From assembly GCA_014058105.1 (NCBI GenBank), contig JACGCM010002657.1:1116001-1180000 (forward strand): a DNA stretch of 64,000 nt, read 5' to 3'. Of this stretch, positions 10,657-21,889 are shown piece by piece (the first letter of the stretch is position 1; each line of letters begins with the position of its first letter). Made by a program: the position numbers and the translations under genes. Source of the DNA: Kingdonia uniflora (taxonomy: Eukaryota > Streptophyta > Magnoliopsida > Ranunculales > Circaeasteraceae). The notes beneath the pieces are model-generated. The model was not told where the DNA came from. It did not search any database and worked only from the letters and a program-made list of their open reading frames with translations.

Positions 10657-11745
10657 TCAATTTCCTGTAGTCGATATATATACGCCATCCGTGGTCATGT
10701 GTGTGGGGATTATGTCATTATTCTCATTCTCAACTACACTAATCCCTAATTTCTTAGGTACAACCTGAACGGGGCTGACCCACTTGTTATCCGAAATGGG
10801 GTATATGATACTCGAGTCCAAAAGTTTAAGAACTTCCGTCTTCACCACCTCCATCATGGTGAGATTCAACCACCGTTGCATCTCGCGAGAATTTTTAGCA
10901 CCTTCCTCGAGATTGATGCGATGCATGCAAACGGCCGGGTTAATTCTCTTCAAGTCTGCTATAGACCACCCTAGGGTTGATTTGTGTCTTTCAAGGGCAC
11001 CCAACAATCTACTTTCTTGGTCAATTTTGAGGTTGGAAGCTATGATCACAGGCAGAGTGTTAGAATCACCTAAGAAAGCATACTTCAAAGTCATAGGTAA
11101 TGGCTTGAGGTCTAACTTGGGCGCATTAACAATGGATGGAATAGGCAAAGTAGTGGACGGTACCAGAGGTTCAACATGAGGTCTCCATTTGGACTTGTTA
11201 AAAATAGGTGTTGAATCGGGTAGAGCATTAAGCTCTTCAACAATCAGATTTTCATCAAAGTCTTCCCCAAAGTTCACAAGACATGATTCTAAGGGGTCCT
11301 CACAAAATAATTTAGGGAACGAGTTATAAACTAGGGAGTCAATCATATTCAGCTTAACCATGTTATCAGAATGAGGGACTTGAGTATTATTGTTAAAAAC
11401 ATTGAGCTTGATCTTTATGTCTCCCATTGATAGTTGTAAGACCCCATTAAAGTAATTAATAATTGCATAAGCAGTCGCAAGGAAAGGGCGGCCCAATATG
11501 ACGAGAATCTCACAGCTAGGATTCTTTACATCTTCAGTGTCCAAAACAACAAAGTCTACAGGAAAAATAAGAGTATGAACCTTGATAAAAATATCCTCAA
11601 GGATACCACGCGGGTATCGTATGGACATGTCAGCCAATTGAAGTGTCATTCGGTTAGGTTCGAGTTCTCCTAGTCCTAATTCCTGATAAACCGAGTACGG
11701 TAAGACATTCACACTAGCCCCTATGTCGATTAATGCCCTATCCAC
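10657..11745 (-). pseudogene. Athila-like aspartic protease and start of reverse transcriptase
   Basis: This 362-residue frame starts with the retropepsin active site in the form ALIDIGASVNVLP, followed by the flap-side VLDTED and the ILGRPFLATAYAII block. A low-complexity linker follows (residues about 115-220), then the start of reverse transcriptase: LGWSIADLKRINPAVCMHRI, a REMQRWLN motif and IIYPISDNKWVSPVQVVPKK. The ORF is the longest in the element but loses the frame before the RT palm. The first methionine is probably not a real start, since Ty3 protease is made as part of a polyprotein. Confidence 0.75.
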
Positions 11746-11800
11746 TTTGTGATCTCCAATTTTACAATGGATGGTTGGGCTTCCAAGATCTCGAAGCTTA

Positions 11801-11826
<26 letters not shown>
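11801..11826. repeat. Poly(G) homopolymer, 26 bp
   Basis: Twenty-six consecutive G residues on the plus strand (poly C on the coding strand), so the element would encode a proline run here. Athila polyproteins normally have a short Pro-Pro-Lys-Leu-Arg-Asp motif at this point, which suggests expansion from a natural CCC track. The exact length may carry sequencing or assembly error. Confidence 0.85.
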
Positions 11827-11832
<6 letters not shown>

Positions 11833-12125
11833 TCTCAATCAAGAAGACTTTCTTGTGCACATTGATTTTCCTTTTCCTAGTGCACGCATCCTTAAAGAAT
11901 TTGGCATATGCAGGGATAAGCATGATGGCATCGAGTACTGGAATATTTATATGAGCTTGCTTAAATGTATCCAATATCTCATCAAATTGAATCCCTTTAT
12001 TAACCGGAAGAAGGCGTTGTGGATAAGGTACATTTGGCTCAAAATGTGCCTTTTGTAGGGAAATAGAGGAGGTAGGCAACTCCTTAGATTTATTAGAAGG
12101 CTCACTCGTACCTTTTATAGGGAAA
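11827..12125 (-). pseudogene. End of Athila-like gag and pre-protease region
   Basis: Minus-strand translation contains NVPYPQRLLP, FDEILDTFKQAHINIPVLDA and a FFKDACTRKRKI segment, the conserved gag-protease boundary of the Athila/Tat branch. Homology fades at about 12125, where the element is truncated. Confidence 0.65.
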
Positions 12126-12587
12126 TATATTTGAACAAAGATTATCACCGAATATAGTGGAGGAATGTATGTATATACGAATGAACTCAAATATGAATAT
12201 GAAGAACATGGGTATATGGAGCTTTATTGATGCATGCATCTACAAAGTTTTATTTTTGTCAGAGGTTTTCCATATTTTTTTTGCCTCGAACTCCATAATT
12301 TTATCAGTGGCTTTCCACTTTTTATTTTTCCCAAGAAAATGAAAGATTCTAATATGATCAAAAATTCATTATTTATAAGGGCGATAGTTCTCCCTACCTT
12401 GTAGCTTTTGCTATTTCAATCCGTACTTGGATTGGTAACAAACCATCAGTATCCCCCCCAGACTGCATTGAAGCTTGGGAGTCAGACTGTATTCCGTGAA
12501 TGATGATGTATTTCCCCTTCTCTACACTTAAATTATAGTATTTTACTTCCATAACTTCCTCCAGCTTTCACGAGATTGACACTTTCA

Positions 12588-12651
12588 ATGGAGGCAAAGG
12601 TTGTCTTGGTACCTAATTCCTCGTTCTCCCCAACCAGTCAAGCATCTACTG
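12588..12651 (+). CDS. Possible first exon of an unidentified host gene
   Basis: An ATG at 12588 opens a frame of 21 codons (start MEAKVVLVPNSSFSPTSQAS) that ends in phase 1 at a GGTATGTATC donor. It joins in frame with the exon candidate at 13625. I do not recognise the protein. The evidence is only splice signals, phase and composition, so this is a weak call. Confidence 0.25.
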
Positions 12652-13624
12652 GTATGTATCTATATGCCAAGAATCCATATCAATCTGTTTCACTTTTATC
12701 CTCCATCCTATCTTAGATTTGTGTAAACTACTATATTGCCATTAATTTTTTTTAGGGTGGCGATGTTAGAGTTCTTGCATTGGGGGCCAACAAAAAAAAA
12801 CTAGCACACTAGAAGGGTAAGCATAAACTAACTTGATAGAAGATGGAAAAATCAATGACATGTTATATCCACCCTCAGAGAGATTTAACCTGACTATTGT
12901 AAAGGTTTCAGATAACATCAATCATGCCCCTATTGCAATTACATTGGGGTAGACGTAGTTAACTCTATCACGGCTTGTTGTCATAAATAAGAAAGCTGCA
13001 TGTCATTCCCGCCAGTTTAGTTAATAAAATCATGTCGCAGTACATGCCCTGTCGAAAGATTTGGAAAACTTGAAAGGTTTAGACCTTGCTGGGGTTGGCT
13101 AGAAATATAGGTTTTCAGAGATACGAAAGTAGACTCCGATCTCGCAAAAATTTCTTTCAAAATACTCCTTTTCACCCCTGAACTGTACTAATTCATTATC
13201 CTATTTTCTTAAAGATTATGGTATGGTGCAACTACCCAAATGTTCTGTAACCAGGAACTATTGACAATATGCCATTAGTTGTTCATAAAACCTACAGGGC
13301 GTATAACTGACTTTGAGAATTCTGGTACTATGAGTAGTATTGGCATGAGAATCTGAACTCTGCTATTTGCTTGATTTATGTCATGTGGAAGATTTTTGAT
13401 GAGCTATAATTGCAGATCTACATGGGAAAGATAGAAAATGGAGAAGCCAAAATTAGTTACTTGCCTAAAGTTCAATGGAGGAAATGAAGATTAGTGTAAT
13501 GAGTACGTACCTGCGAAGGTATATATAAACTTAAACGTAATAAAATGTTATTGGTACTCTTTCTTTATCTCTCGCTTTATTTGACTTCTATGTTCTTTTC
13601 TTTTTTCTTTCTTTTTGTATCTAG

Positions 13625-13686
13625 TCTCTGAAAAGAAAGATAATCTCATGATACATGGTGAACCTTGCAGAAAAAGCTGCTCTTTG
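13625..13686 (+). CDS. Possible internal exon of the same unidentified host gene
   Basis: It follows a pyrimidine-rich acceptor (TTTTTGTATCTAG) and ends at a GTGAGATTT donor. In the phase left by the 12588-12651 exon it encodes VSEKKDNLMIHGEPCRKSCS with no stop. The paired Cys could be metal ligands, but that is a guess. Downstream exons would lie beyond several transposon insertions. Confidence 0.3.
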
Positions 13687-13872
13687 GTGAGATTTCTTCA
13701 AAGAGTTATCTCTATCTTGCTTTCAATGTTTCATGTTATATTCTGATCTAAATTTCTTAAGTTTCAGTTACCAATATAAGTTATATGTTATTTCCAATTC
13801 TTTTTGAATTTGTTTAAGTTAAAAAATGATTTGTTGGAATTTGTATACAAAAGTCGAGGCATGAACATGCCT

Positions 13873-14422
13873 TCATAATAAGCTAACAATAATCATCTCA
13901 TAGAACACAAGCCCATCTATCAAGCCTAAGAGACGTAATAAGATAATGATCAGGAGACATATAGTGGATATTTTGGTAAAAAAAAGCTTCGATATGTTCG
14001 TTGATAGCTTAGAGAATTTGTATGCTAACTGATTCCCTTTTCTGTACAAATGCTCCACAGTATTGTGCAAGAGATTCTTAAAAAAAAATCTACATGAAAG
14101 AATGTAATTGAAAGAATGTAATGGTATCACCTTATTCTGAGAATGTCATAGAACCCAGGGGACCAACAGAATAAATCTTTGAACTTAAGAGCGTTTCCAG
14201 TAACTCTGCTAGGGTGGTACGTAAACGTTAGAGCAATCTCTAACCCCGGAGTATTGCTTCACACAAATATGCCAGTTCAATCTCTTATCAAGCCACCTCC
14301 ACCACAACTCTAAAGATTGCATGGTTTTAGCACCATTGGTAATAAGTTTGGAAGTTTGGGAAGGTTTTGTCGGCAGTTTGAGCTTCATATCAATTTTGTC
14401 AACTTGCAAAGCCCATATATAC
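13873..14422 (-). pseudogene. LINE relic, 3' part (RNase H-like)
   Basis: The minus-strand frame at 14409-14209 carries SLELWWRWLDKRLNWHI, and 14130-13873 carries VEHLYRKGNQLAYKFSKL, which resembles the last motif of RNase H in plant L1 elements (usually HxYREGNxxADxLAK). The catalytic Asp of the ADxLAK motif is replaced by Tyr. The young GC-rich element interrupts the LINE at 14423, and its upstream part continues at 18966. Confidence 0.4.
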
Positions 14423-15232
14423 TGACACGGCCCTAGCCGGGACCGACTCTACAGTTCCCGGAGTGCAGCGGAATAGGGGACCGTGCGGCGTACACGGACG
14501 CGATGTCGGCGTGTACCAGCCATCTTCACAGGCGCGGCGCGCCAGTGGCATACAACTCACGGATGCTAGAGCGACATCCGGATTATCCTGGATACTCGTG
14601 AGGGGTCATCGAATATGTATTCAGTAAAGGCAACAACGCTGAAGGTTCCCTCAATTATCCCTACAGCGTAATCTCTCACGACGCGCGCGAGATACGGAAG
14701 CACACCTGTCCAGGGGCGGATCAGGGTAGCTCAATATGCCGGTTTCCACCTAAGGGACTCATATCTCAAGGGGCGACGAGCCTGGACTAATTATACTGTC
14801 CATCTGAAAGGGGCGGTGCATCTCGGATAGCCCGCGGGGCATAGCGGCGCCATATGAAGCCCTCTAATGAAAACCGGCCCGCATTGCGAGGCAATGTCCC
14901 CTAGCCTACCCTAGGCCTAGGAGAACTCATAACTATCCCTTATAGATAGTCCATGAGCCGGGGTCCTTGATGACCAAGCATTAAAGCTCTTTTAGTCATG
15001 GGGAGGATCGGACCAAGGTTCCTCCTTAATATAGCTACTAAGTAAATAGTCAACTTCTAAAAGGAAACGTTAAAACATGAGACGAAGCGTACTGGACCTT
15101 TTCGCCCCCTTAACTGAATCCGATTGCGACGAAACTTGGCGTGCTGCTATATGAGGATATAGAGAACAAATACATTCGGACAGAACTCAAAACGCTCGGG
15201 TAGATTTGGCCGGCGTTCGGTAGGTCGTCACA
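14423..15232 (-). repeat. 3' LTR of the GC-rich element
   Basis: 810 bp, TG...CA, identical to 18151-18960. On the minus strand it starts TGTGACGACC and ends CCGTGTCA. Confidence 0.92.
14940..14949 (-). promoter_or_regulatory. Candidate TATA box in the GC-rich LTR
   Basis: The minus strand reads CTATCTATAAGGG, followed by a near-palindromic ATAG. The same site recurs at 18668-18677 in the other LTR, which would be the active promoter copy. Confidence 0.35.
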
Positions 15233-15243
15233 CCCTCCCGCAC
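15233..15243 (-). promoter_or_regulatory. Polypurine tract of the GC-rich element
   Basis: The minus strand reads GTGCGGGAGGG directly before the 3' LTR terminus. Confidence 0.75.
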
Positions 15244-18136
15244 TTAAAATAATCTCGACGTCCTCGTCGAGGACCGTCGCCAACACGGCTCTGCAAGGAT
15301 TCAATCTTCTGCATCTTCAAGAACCCAACGACTCTCCCGCACTTAGTTCAGAGTACTATATCTTCTTCTGTACTAGCGGATACTGAGCCCAACTGCTAGT
15401 CTCGATGCTGACAACTGTGTCTTCTGAACTGAACCTTAACTTCGCCCATTCTAACTGAAGTGCGTAGTGACCGAACCTTCATACGACTGGAGTCTGCCTT
15501 CTCCACTGGGTATTGTCTCTTGGTCTCAAACCTTCTGAAAAATAGTATGGGCGGTGCACTCTAGCATCGCGCCCTCTGAAATGCGCTGCATCCTGCTGCT
15601 AAGCGCCTTCTCCCCTGACACTGTGGAATGTCGCTCTTCTCGACAAACCAAGGGCGTCTCCTCCGGACAGCCCGACGAGGATATCTCCAATCCCGTCCAA
15701 AAGTGCGCTCACTTCCGAGTCGCACAATGCCTTCGCTGCTCGAGAGTTCAATCTTCTGTGAATCTCGGCTTCAAACTTCACTCTTCATCTGCGAGTGGTA
15801 AGGAGCAAGTCTTCTAAAACAAAGGGGTAACTCACCCCAACTGCACGGAACATCTGCCGCACACTGAACTGCCTGACTGCCCTTCAATCAACTCCGCGAA
15901 GGTCTTCCAACCTTGTCCGCCCTTCTTACGGACCATCGGGGGTACAACATCAAGATGCGGCACTCTAGCCTTACCAGTATAGAACTGAACTGGTACTCAT
16001 TGTTCACTTGGGCGAGGGAGGGTAGCTCCTAGAAGGTAGCATACTCTCAACGAGGCGCGGGTACTCTGTTCCCTACCGCCAACAAAACCATCGAGGCAGC
16101 CTATCTAGGCGCGGGTACTCTATTCCCTACCGCCAGCTAACCATCGAGGTCCGCCATAAAGGCGTCCTGTGTGAACTTCTAAAACCCATGAGACATCTAT
16201 CTGTGCAGCCGCGTTTCTGCTCTACCACTTCGTAGTAGGCCATCATCTAACTCATGTAACGCTAGATGGCATCTGCACCTAACTTGGCTGCAGGAAGGGT
16301 GATCGCCACTCCGGCATCCCCAAAGGTCTCTCCACTCCGGAGGACTCTAATCTGCCTCACTCTCCAAGGAGGACTTCCCAATGCCTCTTCTCTGACGAGG
16401 ACTTCTCAATGCCTCTTCTCTGACGAGGACTTAACATTGGCATATGTACTTGCCAAACTCTGGTGGTAATGACCCATGCTGGAACCTGCGTATATCTGCG
16501 TCACAACTTACAGCTCTTCCCACACTCGATAAGCTCGACGTCCGCGTCGAGAACAAAGCTGTGACATATAACTGACGGACTACTGAAGCGTTTCTCCATC
16601 TCTACATCCCTACTCCAACCTGAGTACTTGGGGAACTTGGGAACAAGATACTGTCACTGCACCTGTCGCCCTGAGCTCGTTGGCTTGCCATGTCCAACTG
16701 CTATCAAACTCGCGGAGACTAACCTTCATACTGTCGCAATCATCTTTGAACTGAAGCGTAGCCATTCTCTGTCTCTTGAACTAGCTTCAGCAAACGCAGC
16801 CAACTAAAACCGGTCACGGAGATGTGGTCTTCTAAAGACACTCCATCGATATAAACAAAGAACGAGGCGCGGGAACTCTATCCCTACCGCCAACCACCAA
16901 GTGATAAGGAATTGGGAAACTAACATCCAATTCCGCTCAGGATCTTTCATCCTAGAGCAATCTTCCATCTGAGATCATGTTTGAGGTAACCCGCACAACT
17001 GACTGAAGCTCAACTCTGTTCTGCGACAACCACGTAACTTACTAACCTTCGGAAACGTGAGTCTTCCATCTGAGAGCTCAAAATGACCCAGAACCAACAT
17101 GTGGAACAACATGGATCAACTCGGCTAGAGTACTCGAACGCCGACAAACCTGAAACTCACCTCGGAGCCAGAAAACAAACATCACTCGGCAACTTGCCTT
17201 CTTGGAGTGATCAAAGCAGGGTCCCAAGTAGCTGGGGACCAACTGCGGATAAGCGACAACCCATCTGGGAGGTCGCAGTTCATGTCGCGTCATAACGAAT
17301 CACTCTGCCTTCAACGTCTACCTGATGACATCACTGTGTGCAAACTCGGGACCCAGACCATGTCTTCATCTCTTACTTCATGCCGCTTCATCTTCGGCTC
17401 ATGACATTCACCTCTGGAATGTCTCAATGTCCAACTCAGGACAATCACAACGAGTATCTCTCAGGATTCTTCAATCTTTAGTAGACACTAAGGAATTCCA
17501 ACAAAACCAAGCATCGCGGCTTCCACACGAATGTACTCGGCAACGGACACTGACCATATCGATCTCTGCTGAGGGGCATCGTCCTTGATCACACCTGTTA
17601 CTAAACTTCGCAGCGCGGATCCGGACCGAATGCAATAACAGCCTGCTAGATCGCTCTATTACTATTCTTCATAGGGCACCTGCGATACTGACCAGCCTTC
17701 TAGAGACAACCAACGATATAGATCAACGCGTCCAACTCAAATCTCAATCCTCTTCTTAGCGTCATTGTCCAAAGCACATTTAACTTGAGCAATCTCGCGC
17801 TCGGATATGGAGCCTTTCTCTTGCGTCCAATATCGACTGACATGTAGGCAACACACTCTACCAGCGTTCACAACGGTGCTTGGAACATCTCTAGGGAGCA
17901 ACTACGGCTCTGGAGAGAACAACAGCCAAATGGGTAACCCATACTACCAACTCGGGAATCATTACTCCGTTTACTCCGACGGACGTAGGCACAACCCATC
18001 TACGCTCTGACAAGCAAACTCCCAGCAAGCCTTGCTCGGATAAGCCTAGACCCAACTCTGTCTAGCTCTGGCAGACGTAGGCACAATCCATCTACGCTCT
18101 ACCAACTCAAGAGCTAAGCTTCAACAAGCTATTCTC
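15244..18136 (-). other. Non-coding interior of the GC-rich element
   Basis: The longest open frames (17078-17293 on minus, 15554-15817 on plus) are short, low in recognisable motif and not conserved with any domain I know. The stretch contains short repeats: a 27-bp GGCGCGGGTACTCTGTTCCC unit at 16054 and 16108 (54-bp period) with a diverged third copy near 16866; a 28-bp tandem pair at 16378-16433; and two CTCGACGTCCnCGTCGAG palindromes at 15254 and 16534. Near the primer site the phrase ACGTAGGCACAACCCATCTA recurs (about 17983 and 18073). No protein function is claimed. Confidence 0.7.
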
Positions 18137-18148
18137 GCTCTGATACCA
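18137..18148 (-). promoter_or_regulatory. Primer binding site, initiator Met tRNA
   Basis: The minus strand reads TGGTATCAGAGC, the complement of the 3' end of plant initiator methionine tRNA, two bases inside the 5' LTR. Confidence 0.9.
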
Positions 18149-18150
18149 AC

Positions 18151-18960
18151 TGACACGGCCCTAGCCGGGACCGACTCTACAGTTCCCGGAGTGCAGCGGA
18201 ATAGGGGACCGTGCGGCGTACACGGACGCGATGTCGGCGTGTACCAGCCATCTTCACAGGCGCGGCGCGCCAGTGGCATACAACTCACGGATGCTAGAGC
18301 GACATCCGGATTATCCTGGATACTCGTGAGGGGTCATCGAATATGTATTCAGTAAAGGCAACAACGCTGAAGGTTCCCTCAATTATCCCTACAGCGTAAT
18401 CTCTCACGACGCGCGCGAGATACGGAAGCACACCTGTCCAGGGGCGGATCAGGGTAGCTCAATATGCCGGTTTCCACCTAAGGGACTCATATCTCAAGGG
18501 GCGACGAGCCTGGACTAATTATACTGTCCATCTGAAAGGGGCGGTGCATCTCGGATAGCCCGCGGGGCATAGCGGCGCCATATGAAGCCCTCTAATGAAA
18601 ACCGGCCCGCATTGCGAGGCAATGTCCCCTAGCCTACCCTAGGCCTAGGAGAACTCATAACTATCCCTTATAGATAGTCCATGAGCCGGGGTCCTTGATG
18701 ACCAAGCATTAAAGCTCTTTTAGTCATGGGGAGGATCGGACCAAGGTTCCTCCTTAATATAGCTACTAAGTAAATAGTCAACTTCTAAAAGGAAACGTTA
18801 AAACATGAGACGAAGCGTACTGGACCTTTTCGCCCCCTTAACTGAATCCGATTGCGACGAAACTTGGCGTGCTGCTATATGAGGATATAGAGAACAAATA
18901 CATTCGGACAGAACTCAAAACGCTCGGGTAGATTTGGCCGGCGTTCGGTAGGTCGTCACA
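18151..18960 (-). repeat. 5' LTR of the GC-rich element
   Basis: 810 bp, identical to the copy at 14423-15232, bounded on the outside by the TATAC duplication. Confidence 0.92.
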
Positions 18961-18965
18961 TATAC

Positions 18966-19330
18966 TTTAGTTATTTATGAAAAAGAAAGCTTCTCTTTAA
19001 TAGCAAACTAAAAACCAAATGTCAAATCATTTGAGCAACCATGGCCATGAGTATATCACCATGGCCATGACTATATCACCATGATTTGCCCGATCTCTAC
19101 ATAGCTAGAGTTCCTAAAACACAAAGAAGGCAAACCCATTCGATACCCATTTTTGAATTGTTAGAAAAACTTTTTGTCCATGCCGTGTCCATGAAAATTG
19201 GAGTGAAATTCTAAGCAATTACCATAAGCAGGTCCAAAATATATCAAGTGGAGCTTCACCACCAAATGATAAATATGCAAGTCGTCATGGCCACCTCCTA
19301 CACAGCATTGGCACTTGGATGCAACATCAT
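18966..19330 (-). pseudogene. LINE relic, zinc-binding (zf-RVT) part
   Basis: Minus-strand translation of 19326-19140 gives ASKCQCCVGGGHDDLHIYHL, close to the Cys-rich segment that follows reverse transcriptase in plant L1 elements. It lies just upstream, on the same strand, of the RNase H-like relic at 13873-14422, from which the GC-rich insertion separates it. The reverse transcriptase itself was not found to the right. Confidence 0.35.
19038..19084. repeat. 20-bp tandem repeat, about 2.4 copies
   Basis: ACCATGGCCATGAGTATATC at 19038-19057 is followed by a copy with one change at 19058-19077 and a partial third copy. Confidence 0.85.
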
Positions 19331-20620
19331 ATATGAGCTTCTAAATCAATGGATTTACAATTTCAGCATGAGTTAGATCCCAAGCATATTTAATACATAT
19401 AAAAGGGACCATTATTAGTAAGTACCCTAACTGCTGCTTAATTTTTTATTCAGTTCCGAGTTAGAAACCGGGCATATTTTATATATAGAAAATGGACCAT
19501 TATTAGTCATGCCCTTAGTGCTTAATCGTCTGTGTATTCAGTAATGTGAATCGATTATCTAATATCTCCTTCCATACTTACAATAGGCTTGTAAATTGTG
19601 CCAAGGTCTTGTGATTTTCAATAATAAAAAACAACTGAAAAACATGGTAGTTTCAAAGTTGCAAACTGGAGTACTAGTGCTACCAAGTGGAAGGTATTTA
19701 AACTTTCTCTATGAATGATTCTACACTTCATTTTGCAAAGCAACCTGGTTGAGATTACAAACTTTATAGTCTATCTGAGAGTTGTCGGAGCATCTTCACT
19801 AGTGTAACATATTTTCAAATATGAAAAGAAACAAAGAAAAAACCTTATCCAGCCTTATATACTTTCAAGTAAGATTCCATATGGTAAAAATTGGAACTTA
19901 CAACTCAGCCAAGATTGTTAATCTTAGCTTGAGGAAGACTAGAAGGCATGCCATATTTTTCAAGAGTTGCTTTCTTCATACATCTTTTGAGAGCTCGTTA
20001 TTTAAAATTTCTAACTAATTTAGATTAACCAATTTCCAGCAGTTTAGGTCAAAATTAAAAGGTTCGATAATCCTTGAAACTAATTGTCTAGTTCTAACCT
20101 AGCTCAAGTTGATATGACAAGCAATAAGCAGTCAAAAGCGCAATGACAAACAATTTTAACCTTGTGGAAACCTTTCATGGGAGAAAAACCTTTCATGATA
20201 GCTAAAAATTCCCTATTAATTTTTTTTATAAGAATTCAATCGCTTACAAACTCGATAAACACATCCCATGGTTACCTCTCTTCTACTTGAACTCTTTGTA
20301 ATCAACTCCTAGTTCTCGCAACGCCCTTCATTATCGCAATCCCATGTTTCGGATTACGTATTAAAGTTTCAAAGCTTGAATTCCTCAAACTCTTAAAATC
20401 TTAAATTTGAATTAGGTTTGTACAATTCTCAATCGATTCAACTTGAGGATAAATTCTCGTTGAATCTCTCATTGAATTCCCTCTTCTCTAAAAAAATCTC
20501 AAGCCCTAAAATTTGTTTTGAAAAGGGTAAAGTTTAAAATAGAAAAAATAATTTTTTATAAGAAAACTGAATTTTCCCATGTTTTGTTCTAACAAAATAA
20601 GAGTCTATATCGAACTGAGT
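19331..20620. other. AT-rich DNA, nothing recognised
   Basis: No gene-like frame. The plus-strand ORF at 19821-20018 has no motif and biased composition. The part after about 20220 resembles LTR U3 in composition only. Confidence 0.35.
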
Positions 20621-20775
20621 GGTTATGGTTTTTCTGTTCAAATAGAACAATAGTCTATTCGAATAGGACCAAGTCTTCGAACAGAACAAAAGTTTATTCG
20701 AATAAAGATGGTTATGCCAGGTTTATTGGAACAAAAAAATATATACTCGAATAGAAAAAAATATTTTTTTCATCA
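20621..20775. repeat. TTCGAA palindrome cluster, possible LTR fragment
   Basis: Repeated TATTCGAATA and CTTCGAACAG-type palindromes at short intervals resemble the array in the LTR of element B at 57540-57780. This suggests a fragment of a related LTR in the same orientation. Confidence 0.35.
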
Positions 20776-21889
20776 AAAATTAATTCTTTTTGAACTTCTG
20801 CAAAATACTTACGGGCTAGAGTATTTGAGCGACGAGGTACAAAACTAACGTACCTGTTCAGTATCAGTCCAGCTGTCGCCGTTCTACATGCACTCTCTGA
20901 CGATGAATAACGACGAGATACTACTCACACCTATCCTAGACATGAAATGAAACCAATACCAAGTATAGATATTTTAATTTCTCCCTTTGGTTTATTTCAT
21001 GACAAAAGTACAACTATAAGAAAGAACAAATTACAACTCAATGGACTCACTCAATCACTGAACATCTATTCTTGAAGCTACTCTTTCATCCTATAACAAC
21101 TTCTATAGAATCCATATACACTAAACAAGATACATCACATAACTGTTCAAAAAAAATAAGAAATCCATGAGAAACCAAAACTTACCAGAAAAAACCAATA
21201 AATACTAAAAAGCTTACCTGATTTACCTGTTGTAATCATCTCTCCTTTTTGTTATAGATGAACAAAAGGGTAAAAGGAAAGAAATACAACCAAGACAATA
21301 TCACACTAAAGAAGTACTAGTTAGTTCCCCCTAAAATAAGATGCATCTTCCTTTATTTTAATTTTACTAAAAAGTTTCAGAACAAATGGATCAAATGAAG
21401 TTGAATATATAACAAATGAAATATTTTAAGGCACAAAGGGTCCCAAACGGATAAAATTTTGGGTAAGCATAAACAAATGCCAAAAAAAGTGTAACAATAA
21501 AAATACTTATTATCATATTTTCAGTCTCACACAGTATCTTTTTCGTCTCGAATCAAGTATAGAAAATGTTTAATTAGAATAACTTGAACATGATGTCACC
21601 ATCGACAATTGATTATAAAAAAAAAAATTATGAAAAAATAAAATGCTGAATCTGGAATGAATTTATAACAGAATACTCGAAGTTAGAGGCCAAGGGTAAT
21701 ACTAATACTATAAACTGCACTTCAAACACTGTTGAAGCCTACAGCGCCATGCGCAACCACTAAACCAATAGATGAAATAACCCATAAACATCTTTATCCA
21801 CAGAGACTAAGCACCAACAATATCCTCAAAAACTAATACGAAACTCATGAGGAACTACAACTTGGTAACCATCTGATCTCAAAAAGCAA
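20776..21889. other. AT-rich DNA, unassigned
   Basis: No gene was recognised. It lies between the palindrome cluster and the recognisable part of the minus-strand LTR. Confidence 0.35.

Larger units (their letters stand above)
5778..12125 (-). mobile_element. Athila-like Ty3 retrotransposon relic, 5' truncated
   Basis: Read from right to left, the order is end of gag (about 12125), protease, reverse transcriptase, RNase H, integrase (to 8212), a non-coding stretch, a purine tract and one LTR. This is the Ty3 order. The sequence motifs ([46 protein letters not shown]) are those of the Athila lineage. The 5' LTR, leader and most of gag are missing to the right of about 12125. All domains contain frameshifts or stops. 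Confidence 0.75.
12126..13872. other. AT-rich DNA with two possible host exons
   Basis: Apart from the exon candidates at 12588-12651 and 13625-13686, nothing was recognised. A T/C-rich stretch (13560-13620) precedes the second one, as expected of an intron 3' end. Confidence 0.35.
14423..18960 (-). mobile_element. Young GC-rich non-autonomous LTR retrotransposon (LARD-like)
   Basis: Two 810-bp direct repeats (14423-15232 and 18151-18960) show no difference in a line-by-line comparison. Both begin TG and end CA. The element is flanked by a perfect 5-bp duplication TATAC (14418-14422 and 18961-18965). A primer binding site complementary to initiator Met tRNA sits beside the right LTR and a purine tract beside the left one, which fixes a minus-strand orientation. 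The 2918-bp interior has no long ORF and no gag, protease, reverse transcriptase or integrase motif in any frame I read. It must rely on proteins from another element. It is far richer in GC than the surrounding DNA. Confidence 0.9.

Noticed and set aside
10784..11179. Plus-strand 131-codon ORF
   Set aside because: It is the shadow of the minus-strand Athila-like protease/reverse transcriptase frame.
14711..14722. CAGGGGCGGATC in the GC-rich LTR as partner of the hAT-like end at 2224
   Set aside because: It lies inside a well-defined LTR present twice, so the match is chance.
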